Assembly: GCF_000003815.2 (NCBI RefSeq)
Contig: NC_049991.1
Span: 14,229,873 to 14,293,872 of the forward strand
Direction: 5' to 3'
Origin: Branchiostoma floridae
Taxonomy: Eukaryota > Chordata > Leptocardii > Amphioxiformes > Branchiostomatidae
Length of the DNA: 64,000 nt
In this document: positions 10,446 through 22,332 of the stretch, one piece after another
Layout of the letters: each line of letters starts with the position of its first letter
Position numbering within the stretch: position 1 is the stretch's first letter
Translations under genes and position numbers: made by a program
The notes under the pieces: model-generated
The model's input: the letters and a program-made list of their open reading frames with translations, nothing else
Database searches by the model: none
Told to the model about the DNA's origin: nothing

Positions 10446-11792
10446 GGGTCAAAGGATCTCTGCAGCAACTACAGAGGAATTACCCTACTTAGTGTTCCCG
10501 GGAAGGTGTTTGCAAACGTCATCCTTGGAAGGCTGCGCCCACTCCTTCTTCGCAAACAGAGAAAGGAGCAGAGCGGCTTCACACCGGGTCGCTCGACTGT
10601 TGACAGGATTTTAACTCTGCGACTGCTGGCCGAGAAGAGAAGAGAATTCCGGAGACCCCTCTTCGCAGCCTACGTTGATCTGAAGCAGGCCTTTGATTCT
10701 GTTGACAGACAGGCCCTGTGGAAGATCCTCAAGACTCTCGGAGTTCCAGCAAAGCTTCTGACTCTCCTCTCTCTACTCTACTCCAACACCTCGTCCTCTG
10801 TGAGAGTTAATGGACAGATGTCTGACTCCTTCCATATCAACAGTGGTGTCCGCCAGGGTTGCGTCTTAGCACCATCTGTGTTTAATACAGCCATTGACTT
10901 TGTCATGAGCAGAACTGTGGCTCAGTGTGCCTGCGGTGCGAGCTATGGGAATGTCACTGTCACTGACTTGGATTATGCGGATGACGTGGCTATCCTAGCT
11001 GAAGTCATGGAAGCCCTCCAACTTGCCCTCCAGGCCATGGACACGGAAACCCATCCGCTGGGCCTGCAGGTCAGCTGGGGAAAGACCAAGGTCCAGAGCC
11101 TCAGCGACTACGAGCCTCCTCCACCAGGACTGGTAATCAACTCTAACCCGGTTGAAGCCGTTGACAAGTTCTGCTACCTTGGAGGCACCATAACATCAGA
11201 CTGCAAGAGCGACACAGACATCCAGCTCCGCATTGGCCGGGCCGCCGCGGCAATGGCCAGTCTGGACAGGGTTTGGACCAGCAGCAAGATCTCTGCGCAG
11301 ACAAAGATAAGGCTCTACAACAGCCTTGTGCTGTCCATCCTTCTCTACGGGGCAGAGACTTGGACTCTCACTGCTGCCCAGGAGCGTCGACTCGACGCCT
11401 TTGATACTAAGTGCCAAAGGAGAATCCTGGGGATCAGGTGGCATGACTATGTATCCAATGCCACCCTGCGCGAGACCACCAGTCAACCCCAACTGTCCAG
11501 TAAGGTGCGCCAGGCCCGTCTACGACTGTTTGGTCACATCGCCAGGACGGAGCCACCTCTGGAAACAGCTGCCCTTCTGAGGGAGCCGACCCCACCCAAC
11601 TGGTCCCGCCCCAGGGGCCGTCCCAGGCATACCTGGCAAGAACAACTGAAGGACGACCTGAGGGCTGCCGGCCTCGACCTTACCACCGCCTGGGTGCTGG
11701 CCCTCAACAGACCTATGTGGAGATCTGTGTGTGCAGGCGCTACGCTCCATCCCGGAGCATGCGGACCTGAGTGAGAGGAGGAGTGAGAGTGA
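10446..11792 (+). mobile_element. 5'-truncated LINE inserted in the TIR exon of receptor A
   Basis: Flanked by the perfect 12-bp duplication GTATGTTGGTAA (10,434-10,445 and 11,793-11,804). The corresponding single sequence in copy B (near 22,868) lacks the element. It starts inside the reverse transcriptase reading frame and ends in a GA-rich tail (GAGGAGGAGTGAGAGTGA), with no poly(A). 5' truncation and a target duplication of this size are typical of target-primed reverse transcription. The C-terminal layout resembles RTE-like elements, but the clade is not settled. Confidence 0.93.
10449..11774 (+). CDS. Non-LTR retrotransposon reverse transcriptase, N-terminally truncated
   Basis: The open frame enters from the truncation point without a start (SKDLCSNYRGITLLSVPGKV) and runs uninterrupted for about 440 codons. 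Reverse transcriptase motifs are in order: YVDLKQAFDSVDR (motif A, first catalytic Asp), SGVRQGCVLAPSVFN (motif B) and DLDYADDVAIL (motif C, the YADD box, about residue 157 counted from 10,506). The C-terminal block includes LYGAETWTL, RRILGIRW, RLFGHIARTEP and RGRPRHTW, found in RTE-like and related LINE proteins. The endonuclease and N-terminus are missing, so this copy cannot move by itself. An intact frame implies recent insertion. Confidence 0.93.
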   Translation, partial: SKDLCSNYRGITLLSVPGKVFANVILGRLRPLLLRKQRKEQSGFTPGRSTVDRILTLRLLAEKRREFRRPLFAAYVDLKQAFDSVDRQALWKILKTLGVPAKLLTLLSLLYSNTSSSVRVNGQMSDSFHINSGVRQGCVLAPSVFNTAIDFVMSRTVAQCACGASYGNVTVTDLDYADDVAILAEVMEALQLALQAMDTETHPLGLQVSWGKTKVQSLSDYEPPPPGLVINSNPVEAVDKFCYLGGTITSDCKSDTDIQLRIGRAAAAMASLDRVWTSSKISAQTKIRLYNSLVLSILLYGAETWTLTAAQERRLDAFDTKCQRRILGIRWHDYVSNATLRETTSQPQLSSKVRQARLRLFGHIARTEPPLETAALLREPTPPNWSRPRGRPRHTWQEQLKDDLRAAGLDLTTAWVLALNRPMWRSVCAGATLHPGACGPE

Positions 11793-14700
11793 GTATGTTG
11801 GTAAAGATGTCACGTCCTGGGATAAAGTCTTTTTGATGCTCACAGTAGGTGATGTTCAGCTCTTCCAGATGTGGAATGATGCTTTTGTGGACAACTTCCT
11901 CATTTTGTCGAGAGTAAATGATGAAGCAGTCATATTTCTTGGGTATGACAGACTCTGCATGAAGTAAAATAGTCTTTAAAGGGAGATACACTGTAAAGGT
12001 GTTATGATATCGAAATATCATTTGTGACTTTCCTAACACGACCTCCAATATTGAGGATAATACAGCTGCAACAGCAGGCTACAGTTGAAAAACAATTTTA
12101 TAAATCTTCCTCTTACAGAAAAGTTTATCTCGTCTGCTATCTTAATCCCATATTTTGCAAAGGACATATTAAACCACAGTCCTAACTTTTTAGGACATCT
12201 GATGTATGATTTTTACTGCAGAACCCATCTCCTTTTGTCAAGACCTTTATCTTCCCATCTTGCTTGCTGTCTCATCCGTATGTCATACTTATTCATCCTT
12301 AACCCTAAGTTGACTTCCAGGAAGTTTCCCTTTTAAGAGCATATTGAATATTAAGAAGGTTACAATTAGATTATTCTCTATCCATATCACTTGATGAATG
12401 TTTTCTTGGATACTAAATGCACTTATAGATAGTAGATATGGAACTAAATAAACCATTTAAACAGACATACCACTGAGAGCAGTAGGGTTAACCAGGCTTT
12501 CTATGTCAACCATCCTGTCTGAGATGGCTTGGATAAGCTCAAGGGATCCATTGTGTGAGTCAATCTGAAAGTGATCAAGCATTTTGTCAAGAATCTGAGA
12601 TCTTGTACTAGCAAGGAGGTTACTCGGTACAAGTACTTGCTGTGACCAAATATGATACTGAATAAAATGATCTTATTATAACCAAAAGCCATGGTGACCA
12701 CGACCTTGCATTGCATAACTAGAAAGGTCAACTATATGTATGGCTAAAAAGCCACTGAAGGTCGAACAGAACTTTGCATCACTACATGGTAACTCATTCC
12801 AAAACTCCACAATACTTCTTCTTGCACGGAAAAAAATTTGTAATACATGTAAGTGCAAGTACTAACCCTTTTCTCTGTCTTCAACTTCAGTCTTGTCTTG
12901 TTTTCCTTTTGCGCAAAGCTTGAACTCTTGATCTGTGGATTACATACATGTAGCATGGTTCAGGCTTTTAGCCAGGCATGCGTCAACGCGTCATCTGGAC
13001 GCCCTTTTCTTAGAATAACAAGAAATTTGATGCCCCTGGACGCCCTATGCTGGGGAGAAAATCCTCTGACAAGCGTGAAATTCTGATTGACCAGGGATGC
13101 TACAAGGTCATCTGTGGTCACAGTCTTCTACTGTGACATCTGTAACAGTATTTTTGCCTCTTGGGATACCTTAGAATGCACTATTTTAACTTAAAATCAT
13201 CAGAAACTCTGCAACATGGAAGGTGGATGCCCCCAGACCCCCCTACAAAAGTCACTTACCGCGACTCACCAATAAGTTTCGACACCCTATTATAAAATCC
13301 TAGCTAAAAGCCTGGCATGGTTACAGTAATTAGAAACCTGAAGCAATGCAGCCTTCCCTGTTTAGAAGTGGAAATAAAACTTTGGTAGAACAAAAGAACT
13401 CTCACTAGCCCCCCGTCATGTGATTGTGGTCAGCCCTCTTGTGCTATCATTTGATGAATTTGCTTGAAATTGTCCATATTTTATTGGAAGGTAGTTAAAC
13501 AGTATGATTCAGACAAATACAGAATACTCCTTAGATTTGGCCTACTAATCCTTTATTTGGTATTGAAGGAAGCAAGCAATTTACCTTTCCCTCGCTTGGT
13601 TTTCCCTCACATATGGTCTCAGAATCCTCAATGCAAGGATTGTCCATCATCGGTCCAGGAATAGCCTCAGGTTGATGAATTTGCCCCTCTAGATCTAGAG
13701 GCTGTTCTGATGACTGAACTTCTTGGCTTATAGTCTTAATCATGTCCTCTGCTGTGGGAATTTCTGTTACACAGAATTCTAGATCTGGACTTTCAATTGT
13801 GTATGATGCCATTCCTGAAATGAAAGAAAATCAATGCCCAAAACTTACAATATTGAATAATGCCTCAGTCTGTACATGTGTACAAAGTTTTAAAAACATT
13901 TCCAGTTTACCACTCAGTAAAATATTCAAAGTTGCTTTCTGAAGTTTCTGTTATAGATTATGAAATTGAATTGATGTATCAAAGGACTGATGCTCACAAA
14001 TGTAGATAAGTTATTTCAGCATTATGAATAGTTCCTCACATCTATGATATGGACCACTGGCGAATATTATTTTGCATAAAAACATCACTTCATGAATTGG
14101 CCAAGATATGAAAATGACATACAGTTACTGATTTTCATAATTATACTTGAAATCACAGCACTACTGAATCACAGCACTACGTTTTGTTATGATTCAGGCA
14201 GTATCCAAGATTTGATTTTTAATGGTAATTTTGTTGAATTTTCGTGGCTAAATTTGCAGTTAGTTGACGAGATGTTTCACATTACATTGACAGAAAATAC
14301 TTACGTGTACAAGCACTCTTGGGACAGAAGATTTGAATCCAATTGCATTCAGAGCATACTGACCAAATGCCCAGTATCAGAAGCACAATGAATGCTAGAC
14401 TCCACAGGAGAATGGATACCAAACCAGCAGTTAGAATCAAGTCAAGACCTGTTTCAGATGCTGGAAGGGATGATAAAAAAGTCGATTAATCAGGATGCCA
14501 TCAGAGCCTGTTATTTCATTGCCAAAGCTTTTGTGTGATAAATTCACTTTCCATATAGTCTGGTACAATTTTCTTTCAGTTAAGATTTTGCAGACATAAG
14601 CAATCCGTAAAAGATGATATTATAAAATGAAAATATCCCTCCAACTTACTTGATCTTTCAGAAGTGATGTTTAGAGTGATGTTGCCCCACCGCATCATTG

Positions 14701-17012
14701 GCATACACTTAGTAGATTTACCATCATGGAGACAGATGTTTGTCAAATGGCCATCTGAAGGTATGTCCAGTGCAAGCGTATCCAATAGTGTTGAGGTGGG
14801 TGGATATTCAACTGGAAAAAAAGCTAACCAGAAATGCTATGAGTAAGCGTTCAATGTGAGGACTTCATTTCTGAGATTTGAACCCCCCTACAAAAGTTAT
14901 GGTTGAAATGGCGTTTTTTTTTAAAGTTAAAAAAGCAAGTGGCAAAATTCTGCACGATTCTTCTCTCATGCTGACAAATTTACATGCCACAACCGTACCG
15001 CTAACGTTGGGAGCCAATAGGCACCAAAGGGCTTGTACTAAACTTGAATGTACTGCCAATAAATGTCATTAATTCTCTTGAAAGTTAGATATTAGTTTCA
15101 AGGTTTGATCTAATAAATTTAATAATATACAAACATGGTACAAAACACATAGTAGAGTGAAATCTGGTGTATTGTTTGTCATTTCACTTTGGTTATTTTT
15201 GTTAATGTAAGAAACTTTTAGGGTTACAACTTACACATTATACAATATGTACGGCCATGTACCAAGTATTATAATATAAGTGAACATTCTTTTATAATTG
15301 CAAATATCTTTTTGATGCTTTTTAATTATTCAATGATAACACACTGGCTTGAAATGCAAATGTGCCACACGTCAGTGTGAGACTGACTGGAAGAGAAAAA
15401 AAGCACTAAAAATACTGCCAATGTAACACAGCCCAGTGAGATACCTGCTTGAGGGAGAGTGTGTGCAAATGTGTGTGTTACTGATAGAGATTCAGCTCAG
15501 CTGGCATATTATGCAACATGAACTAGGTCAAATGTTGCAATCAAATGTTGACACTAGGGGTTGGTACCGGTACAAAACCGTTTTTTCTTGTTGGACCTGG
15601 AATAAATCAGTAGAATAGATGTTGGACTGATTCGAAAATGAACAGATTATATCAAAAGGCTTCTTGTTCTTTTGTTGGATGTGAGGTGTTCGGGGGCTTA
15701 CACGTCCAACAAAAGAACAAGAAGAGGAGAGTTGATAGTTTTACAGTCAAACTTGGTCTAAAACAAATGAAGATGTGATTTTAAAGTCGCCAATGGACGC
15801 CGTATACTCCACCAAACAGAATCCTTTAATAGCAATATGGACCATTGTTTTGAGCATCACCCATTCCTCAAGTTTTCATTATACATGTAATAGAATAATT
15901 AGATCCACTCAGGTTCAGGTCTGGGCCTGGACCTGATCCTCTGCCACAGAAGCTTGGTAAAACTAACAACTCTCCTCTTCTTGTTCTCTTGTTGGACGGT
16001 ACCTGTACCTGAAGTTTCTGTACCGGTATGCGTACCCACCCCTACTTGACACAGATCTAGTTTTGAATATTTTACAAAAATATCATTTATCATTCTTATT
16101 TTTTAAATCCCTATCATACAACCGTATTTTCGTATTTTGTGCAAGCTGCTGCAACTGGATGCACCAAGAATCAAAGTCAATGCTGTGAAACCAGATCAGG
16201 GTGTGACATACATTTTGTAAAGAATCGAATGTTGAGCTATCCTGATTCTCAAACTGGAGAACTTTCTTTTCAATTTTGACTATCGACTTGGCATAGACGT
16301 TCCCTTGCACATAGTTCATCTTATTAGACTTTATATTATAGTGAAACAAAGCAAAAAGACTAAAACTGTGCTGATTTAAGTCTGAAGATAGATTATTTAA
16401 GGAATAGAAATCATGGTTTACCTACGACTCCAAAGCACAGCATAAGCACTACCAGGCCCAAGAATTTTACACCACCGAATATCACCATTTCTGGGAATTC
16501 AAACTTGACATGTGCTCTTTCCAATCCTTCCTTTAAGATTTGCCACCTCCGTCGCAGGTTCATCAGTGTCTGCAAATACATGTAACACAGTGTTTAATGC
16601 CCTTTGATTTACTGGATATAGTATCACATTTTCCATGGCATCAAGACTGCTTCTTATCTACACAGGATATGTTGTATCAGATATAAATGATTAACAATAC
16701 AGTGATTGACATCATTCACCATGACCTGGAGAGGAGATAAGTGCTGAATCCAGGGAAATATCTGCCTATTGATTCAGCATGACAATTGTTGTGCTGCCCC
16801 CACGGCTGATTAAAAAGCCATGGGAGGGATGATGATACATAGCATTAATTGCAGAATTATACAAAGTTTACCATTGACCGCCAAATAAAATAAGCAATGA
16901 CTTTATGGAGATCTTCATGTGCAGCAACAGCAATTTCCTTCCGTGGTATGCGCACTTCAGACACCAATGTGTTCAACACATTAATTTTAAAAAGGCTTTG
17001 ATAATGATGCAT
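11740..17012 (-). CDS. TIR-domain membrane receptor A, truncated by a LINE
   Basis: Exon model in transcription order: 17,012-16,872; 16,569-16,422; 14,811-14,650; 14,460-14,305; 13,814-13,585; 12,564-12,471; 11,954 down to a stop at 11,740. All junctions have GT..AG and matching phases. Before the LINE the protein would have been 482 aa; it is now 381. Features: polar N-terminus; hydrophobic segment about 75-96 (signal-anchor-like); ectodomain about 97-155 with CLHDGKSTKC and N-glycosylation sequons NIT; membrane helix about 158-182 (LVSILLWSLAFIVLLILG); acidic juxtamembrane exon; linker exon (IDSHNG...IQAISDRM); and a TIR domain starting KKYDCFIIYSRQNEE with FIPGRDIFTNI. The frame then enters LINE sequence and stops after 17 foreign codons. 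TIR domains signal by self-association with adaptors such as MyD88; this product lacks the core and box 3. The first two exons are the least certain part. Confidence 0.75.
12961..13314. mobile_element. hAT-type MITE
   Basis: Ends CAGGCTTTTAGCCAGG and the inverted match CCTAGCTAAAAGCCTG, flanked by a perfect 8-bp duplication GCATGGTT (12,953-12,960 and 13,315-13,322). CAGG ends plus 8-bp duplications define hAT elements. 354 bp, no coding capacity. It lies in an intron of TIR gene A and is absent from copy B. Confidence 0.9.
15555..16044. mobile_element. MITE with TAGGGGTTGGTACCGGTAC ends and internal hairpin
   Basis: Inverted ends TAGGGGTTGGTACCGGTAC and GTACCGGTATGCGTACCCAC, then CCCTA. The flanking 8-mers match at seven positions (GTTGACAC and CTTGACAC), suggesting a hAT-like element. 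Inside, 15,659-15,727 holds a perfect 20-bp inverted repeat (CTTCTTGTTCTTTTGTTGGA and its complement) around a loop of about 25 bases. A related, shorter copy lies at 63,473-63,654. Confidence 0.8.
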
Positions 17013-17495
17013 TCATGTATTACAAGGCCAGTTTCACTTCCTTATCGGGGCAGGCTAGCACGTCATGGGAAGAACATACTGTGACGTTCATCACCAAATT
17101 TGTACATAATAATCACACACGGCACAAGACGAGCATGATTCAACAGCAATCTTATATTTCTTTTGGTGACTTACAACTCATGTCAAAGGGTGATCTATTG
17201 TCAAGAACCATTTTTACATAGTAGCCCGGATTTACAGCTGAACTAGCAAAATTTTATTCCCGCCATTTTTACGTCATAGCGGTTGTGACAGGCCAAAGTT
17301 AAATGAAAATTCTTGACAGTACACGTCAGTTTTCTCATGACTTTTTGTATCCTCATACACCTTTTTATTTTGTGCAATTACTAACAGGAAAGAAAGGAAC
17401 AACTGTTACAGAGGATGTATAAAGGTACATGACGGCAAGTAAATTCTGCTGAGTTTCTTCCTATCTGTATTATGGAACCCCCTCCAACCACGCAC

Positions 17496-17635
17496 CTGTT
17501 CTTGGTGCAATTCGGCATGTTAAATTGCGATATTACGGACAGGATAAGACTGAGAGAAAAAAAGATACAAAGCAGAAGTAGCAAAGGTAAGCTGTAACAG
17601 CAACATTTAACTGGGGAAAATGATTCGTTGATCAT
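17496..17635 (-). other. Possible signal-peptide exon, weak
   Basis: A minus-strand frame starts MINESFSPVKCCCYSLP and is followed by a Leu/Ile-rich stretch of about 20 residues, then FNMPNCTKNR and a possible donor (GTGCGT). It resembles a signal peptide and lies upstream of receptor A. Its exit phase (2) does not match the next receptor A exon, so I have not joined it. Confidence 0.2.
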
Positions 17636-17639
17636 TTGT

Positions 17640-19585
17640 CAAATTATTAGAGAAAGCGCAGTAAACGTGGCTATATTATGGAAAGGGATGTTACTATCAG
17701 AGCACATACATGAAAGCTAATGTGACAGACCTTAGCACATATGGATGGCATCTTGGCAGCTCTTATAAGTGCTTCGCACTGCAAAGGATTTCCAACCAAG
17801 CCTCCAATCTTCTGCTTATGAGTCCTGAAGACTGTTTTGTCAAGATGGCGGGTGGAATTCCCCGGACCTGGAGTTCCCCATTGATGTCATTGGTGCTGAA
17901 TAGTCAACAGGTGTATCAGGTTACAAAGGTGTCCGCGCATGAGATTCACTTTCAACATGTTATGCAGACATTTAGCTATTTAGTTACTTGTCTCATAGGC
18001 AATCAAATAAACTTGAAGTTAACTTATTTTCTGACGTTTTACTCAGATATTACAGATGAATCCCTCACAAATTGTCATGCATGATAGGTAAACAATGTAA
18101 AGCATGTTATGGTTTTAGGTTACACACACCTTGAGCCATACCTTGCTAGGCAAAGCAAAACATGTATAATTGTACATTGCTTGATATATACTTGGTGTCA
18201 ATCTTTAAGAAATACCATACAGTAGGGCTCTTTGTACTTTTAGAAAGGTACAGACTGAGTTAAAATCTAGTTTGTAAAGCAGTTCAGTTCAGAATCTGTT
18301 TGATTTGAGGTTGAAACCTTTCTCTGCTACATGTCAATGTGCATACTGTGTGACACTGTGCAAGCATTGTCTACCATGTAAGGCTAGGGTTTCAATGGCA
18401 GAGCGACCTGTGTTGACTTACCATTAAAACTTTGAAAGACATCTGGATGGCAAGGTTTTGAACCCTTTGAGAAAAATGGGGAAACAGGAAACATTGATAT
18501 GTATAATGTGTAGATCGGTAAGATTTCTGCAAGACTGGAAAACCCATTCTCCCTAAATTATTGCAACTAAAATACATTGTGATAGTATTGGCAGCATACA
18601 TTAATTTTGACTCTGGTATAAAGCTGATGGCCTAATACTCTGTTATTTTCCTGTTTTGAAGCCCCCTACACTGCCACCTCCAAACTTCCAGTGAGAGTAG
18701 GGCTGAACGAAGCCTTGTTGATTAGTTTTTTTTCCAGAACTGAAAAGCTGGGGAAGAAAGTAATTAGCCATGTGAGCCAGAAGGAATTTCATTGTTTCCA
18801 GAAAGGTTTGTATCACTAAGATTTAATCTTACCTCTGTCATTCTTGATATTCCAGTAATAGACACTGATATGGAGGACACAACAAAGGCTGACTGGTTGT
18901 TGCATCGTGGTACCTTCCATCTTCTGCTGACACTGACAATTTCCCAGCAATTCACATGATTTTGTAAAGTGTAGGAAATTGTGCCATATTAAAATTGAGT
19001 GTCAGGTTTTCTTGATCTTTTCTTACATACAAAATATACCGGTGACATTTTTGGTATATCCAAATTGTAACTTCTTTGACTGCATTCATTCAGTGTATAA
19101 GAGCAAAGCCTCACTACATAATAACATGATTACCTTGCAATGATGTCATCTTACAATGGCAAAGAAATAATGTTTAACTGTGACTAATGTTTTAATCAGA
19201 ATTGGGACAGTAGCTAACAGTGATCAAAATATCTATAATCGTAATGTCAAGGTGACAATCACACATTACAGTTTAACATTTTGCTGACAAAAAGTTCCAT
19301 GACAATCAGTTTTTGTATATTTCAACTTTTCTGTTGGTCACATTCCAATTGATGACTGAAAGTTGGTATCTTAAATTTCATGTTCGGATCATAGAAATTG
19401 GAATCTTCTTAAGGCAGAAATAATATTAGAATTGCAAGAAGTCTGCATTGTGTACAGACATTCCTTGAATTACAAAAACTAACTAGTAACTGTAACTTTC
19501 ACTGCCATGTTGCATTATCAAGAATAGCATGAGCTGAAGTAGCACACATCATGTTGGAAAATTGTAGGGTAGTGTCCACCATATA
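17640..19585. other. Upstream flank of TIR gene A
   Basis: Homologous in patches to copy B: 17,790-17,880 with 27,600-27,680, and 18,730-18,960 with 31,740-31,960. A possible exon around 18,832-18,950 on the minus strand is followed by a donor, but the corresponding frame in copy B is interrupted, so it is more likely untranslated or non-genic. No coding call is made. Confidence 0.45.
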
Positions 19586-19759
19586 CAGTGGAAGCCAGTT
19601 AATTGCACGTCGGATAAACGCACACTTCGGTCAATTGCACGGAATCCGCAAATCCCGTAGCGGTGCGGTCCAACTGGGTAACTTCGCATTATCGCACACG
19701 CCGGATAATTGCACGGAATTTGCTGGCAAATTGGGTGTGCAATTAAGCGGCTTCCACTG
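19586..19759. mobile_element. TA-flanked MITE (CAGTGGAAGCC ends)
   Basis: 174 bp with inverted ends CAGTGGAAGCCAGTTAATTG and its complement, flanked by TA (19,584-19,585 and 19,760-19,761). The matching position in copy B (about 32,600) has a single TA and no element, so insertion followed the duplication. Typical pogo/Tc1-type non-autonomous element; a diverged relative lies at 31,496-31,673. Confidence 0.9.
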
Positions 19760-20374
19760 TATTTGTCTTTAACATTGGCACATTTTTGTTGTTTAACAGA
19801 GTTTTGTAGAGATTCAGTGGTACTTGTGTGTATGTAATATTATAGCACATATTTAGTACATCTATATGATGCATCTTGCAATTGCACATCTATGCACTTT
19901 TTGTTCATAAATGTTAGTGTTTTCATATTAAGAGTAAAGAAGCCAACTTTCACTTACAGAAGTTGAAAGAGTCTTATTGTGACAGGATTGGCAAAAAAGT
20001 ATGGACTGATATGGAAAGGTCCACGTAAATTTTCTTTGATAAAGTTTTGAGTTGTTTTGTTTTTGTTTTCAAAACTATTTACACTTTCATTGACTAATAT
20101 ACGTGATGATACGTTAGCAATGGCGAAAGAAATACTCTTGTTAAGTATATGCAGCTCTGTGAGAATGTTAGAAATACAGTCATTTTATTGCATGAAAAGT
20201 CAGTACATTAGCTGTTGTTTATAGAGATGTCTAGGGATGTGGACCATCACATGTTTATTGTTTCTCAAACGTTTGTAAATAAAGTTTGTTGCCCATTTAG
20301 TTCCGTTCTGTGTCATCATGTGTCCTTTATTTGTATGTAAAAACCCATTGCATTTCCCAGTCGCAAAATGGCCA

Positions 20375-20708
20375 CATTTTAATCATGTAGTCCCGCGGAG
20401 GTGAAGACAATGTAGGCAATTCAATTAACCACAGGTGAAACCTGATAGGTGATAATTAGGGATACCAAGTATGCATTTATTAAGCAAGAAGAACACACGT
20501 ACACAAGGCATATACGTACATTCGGAAGCGCGAGAAAAGCAGCACTGTTTATTTAGCGACCTCGATGCCAAGGGTAATATCACCACCCCACCCGGACTGA
20601 CACGGTGAAGGGGCAAGTAGGGGACCACGCTTCTGTTCAGGAAGACTGGTAAGATTATTCTACTTCTTGTTGTTGAAAGATACTCAAAATATCATTTTTT
20701 TAAATTAT
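20375..20708. other. Spacer between duplication copies A and B
   Basis: About 330 bp that I could not match to either copy. It contains no recognised gene or element. Confidence 0.5.
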
Positions 20709-20726
20709 GACACTTTCCAACATCAG

Positions 20727-20909
20727 ACAGTACAGGATAAGATGGAGGACCTGTTCGCCATCCTGCGTGACCGGTTCCTGAGCTTTAAGACTCCGCCTCT
20801 AGCCCTGCACAGACTCCTGCAGCTGATCGAGCTGCGGTCGGGCGGCTGGGAGATGGAGCCTGGGATACAGGACTACTACAGCAGGGCTGGCAAGGAGCTG
20901 AGGGGGTGA
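20727..20909 (+). pseudogene. Duplicated terminal exon of the MIF4G gene
   Basis: 183 bp, the same length as 7,080-7,262, with an intact acceptor (CCAACATCAG), open frame and stop. It encodes the last MIF4G helices with a few substitutions: FAILRD for FSLLRD, and LALHR for LARHR. No other MIF4G exons accompany it. It is either dead or an alternative last exon 13.6 kb beyond the normal one. Preserved frame and splice site argue against long decay. Confidence 0.85.
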
Positions 20910-22011
20910 TGGCAGGTAGGGACAAGCTGGTATATTTTTGATAGTTTGTTTTTTTACACTCGTTGAATACTATAGTATGATTTGCTAATTCCTACTACAG
21001 GGCATTTTAACAGATTCACAAACTTGGTTAGCAGAATATGCTATTCTACATTAAATCGATTCAAACTGCATTGCAGCACATCAAGTGAAGCTACTCAATG
21101 TTCTTCCCATTGTTTTAGTACATGTATGTCAGAAAAGTAAACAGCAACACATTTTGGACTTTTTGCATTTTAATCACTCTCAAGTTATCAACGAGATGCA
21201 AATATACAGCTTTGAAGTGGCCCATGGGCAGTCAGGAGAATCTGGTCTTTTTGACTGGTCAGTAATTCACTTGCTTGAATAACTCCTGGGATGTGATGAC
21301 ACAACTCTATTTATGCAAACAAAACCTCTCCAATAAACCACCGATGGTTGTGCCCAGTATTCCAGGATTCTGACACTCAGAGAGCACAATGTACCTAGAT
21401 AGATACACAGCATGTTACCTTGATTATGACTTAATATTCAAGGTGAAAAAATTATCAAATGCTATGTGTTCAGCAACAGACAGTGTGTGATATTAAAAAA
21501 AACTGTAGTTGCATTAGTTTCTTAACTTCATTTGCAAACATAATGGAAAATGATGCAGTCATGAATACATTACTCTCCTAACACATTTAACATAGTCATA
21601 ACTTCCACAAGTATTCAAAATAAGTTAAATCAGTCAATGTTTGTATACACTTTGCTTGTTTACAACTTCAATGTTTCTAATACACAGAAAGTGTGACAGT
21701 TGAAGGTTTTTAGGAACATACGTTTGCAGCTTTCATAATGTTGACAATGAAAGTTTTATGAAAAACTGTGCATGGTATATAACATTAACACTCTCCCTGA
21801 TAGCAAAGTATACAGCAAATAAACTCACTACGAATAAGAAATAGCAAGTTGATATCCACTCTAGATTGAAGTACAACACACTTTACTCGTATCTTCAATA
21901 AACCCCCTGAACTTTGATCCATTTTCTCAATGCTATAGTCCCCATGCAAAACCCTTTGTACAACACAGAAGCACACTCAGTCAGTACGCTACACTATGCC
22001 ACCTTATTATG

Positions 22012-22332
22012 CAAGGCTCGACATACTTTTTTCTGCATTCCTGCACAGTTGCAGGTAACATTGGAAATTACCTGCACCAGACAAATTTTACCTGCACCAC
22101 TCAGAATTTAGGAAATATTGATCATAATAAAATCTGTTCAGAAACCATTGCTATTATTTCTTTTATACTTCATAGGTGGTGATAATCAATGCAGCTAGTA
22201 AATGTCCACACCATGATACATGTACATATATAAACCCAGTGCAGGTTAGATGCAGGTACACACCAGAAATACCTGCACAGCTCCAATTTTACCTGCACTA
22301 ACCTGCATATGCAGGTGGTATTTTGAGCCCTG
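22012..22332. mobile_element. Probable hAT-like MITE rich in CCTGCAC words
   Basis: Ends CAAGGCTCGACA and the inverted TTTGAGCCCTG (CAGGGCTC read inward), with many internal ACCTGCAC and TGCAGGT words in both orientations. The flanking 8-mers are only partly similar. No coding capacity. Confidence 0.5.

Larger units (their letters stand above)
7062..20374. repeat. Segmental duplication copy A (about 13.3 kb)
   Basis: Matches copy B (20,709-32,933 plus 51,021-51,337) in order and orientation. Shared landmarks are the last MIF4G exon, the non-coding block around 7,800 and 21,160, minus-strand TIR exons (10,078 and 22,509), linker exons (12,471 and 24,278), ectodomain exons, and the blocks at 18,730-18,960 and 20,130-20,374. 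Introns and flanks have diverged by indels and transposon insertions, so the duplication is not very recent. Both ends fall in matching sequence: CACTTTGTCCAACATC at the start and GTCGCAAAATGGCC at the end. Confidence 0.9.

Noticed and set aside
18392-18601. Extra coding exon of receptor A shared with 28,103-28,360
   Set aside because: The region is conserved between duplication copies, but the frames differ and lack consistent splice phases; conservation follows from the duplication itself.
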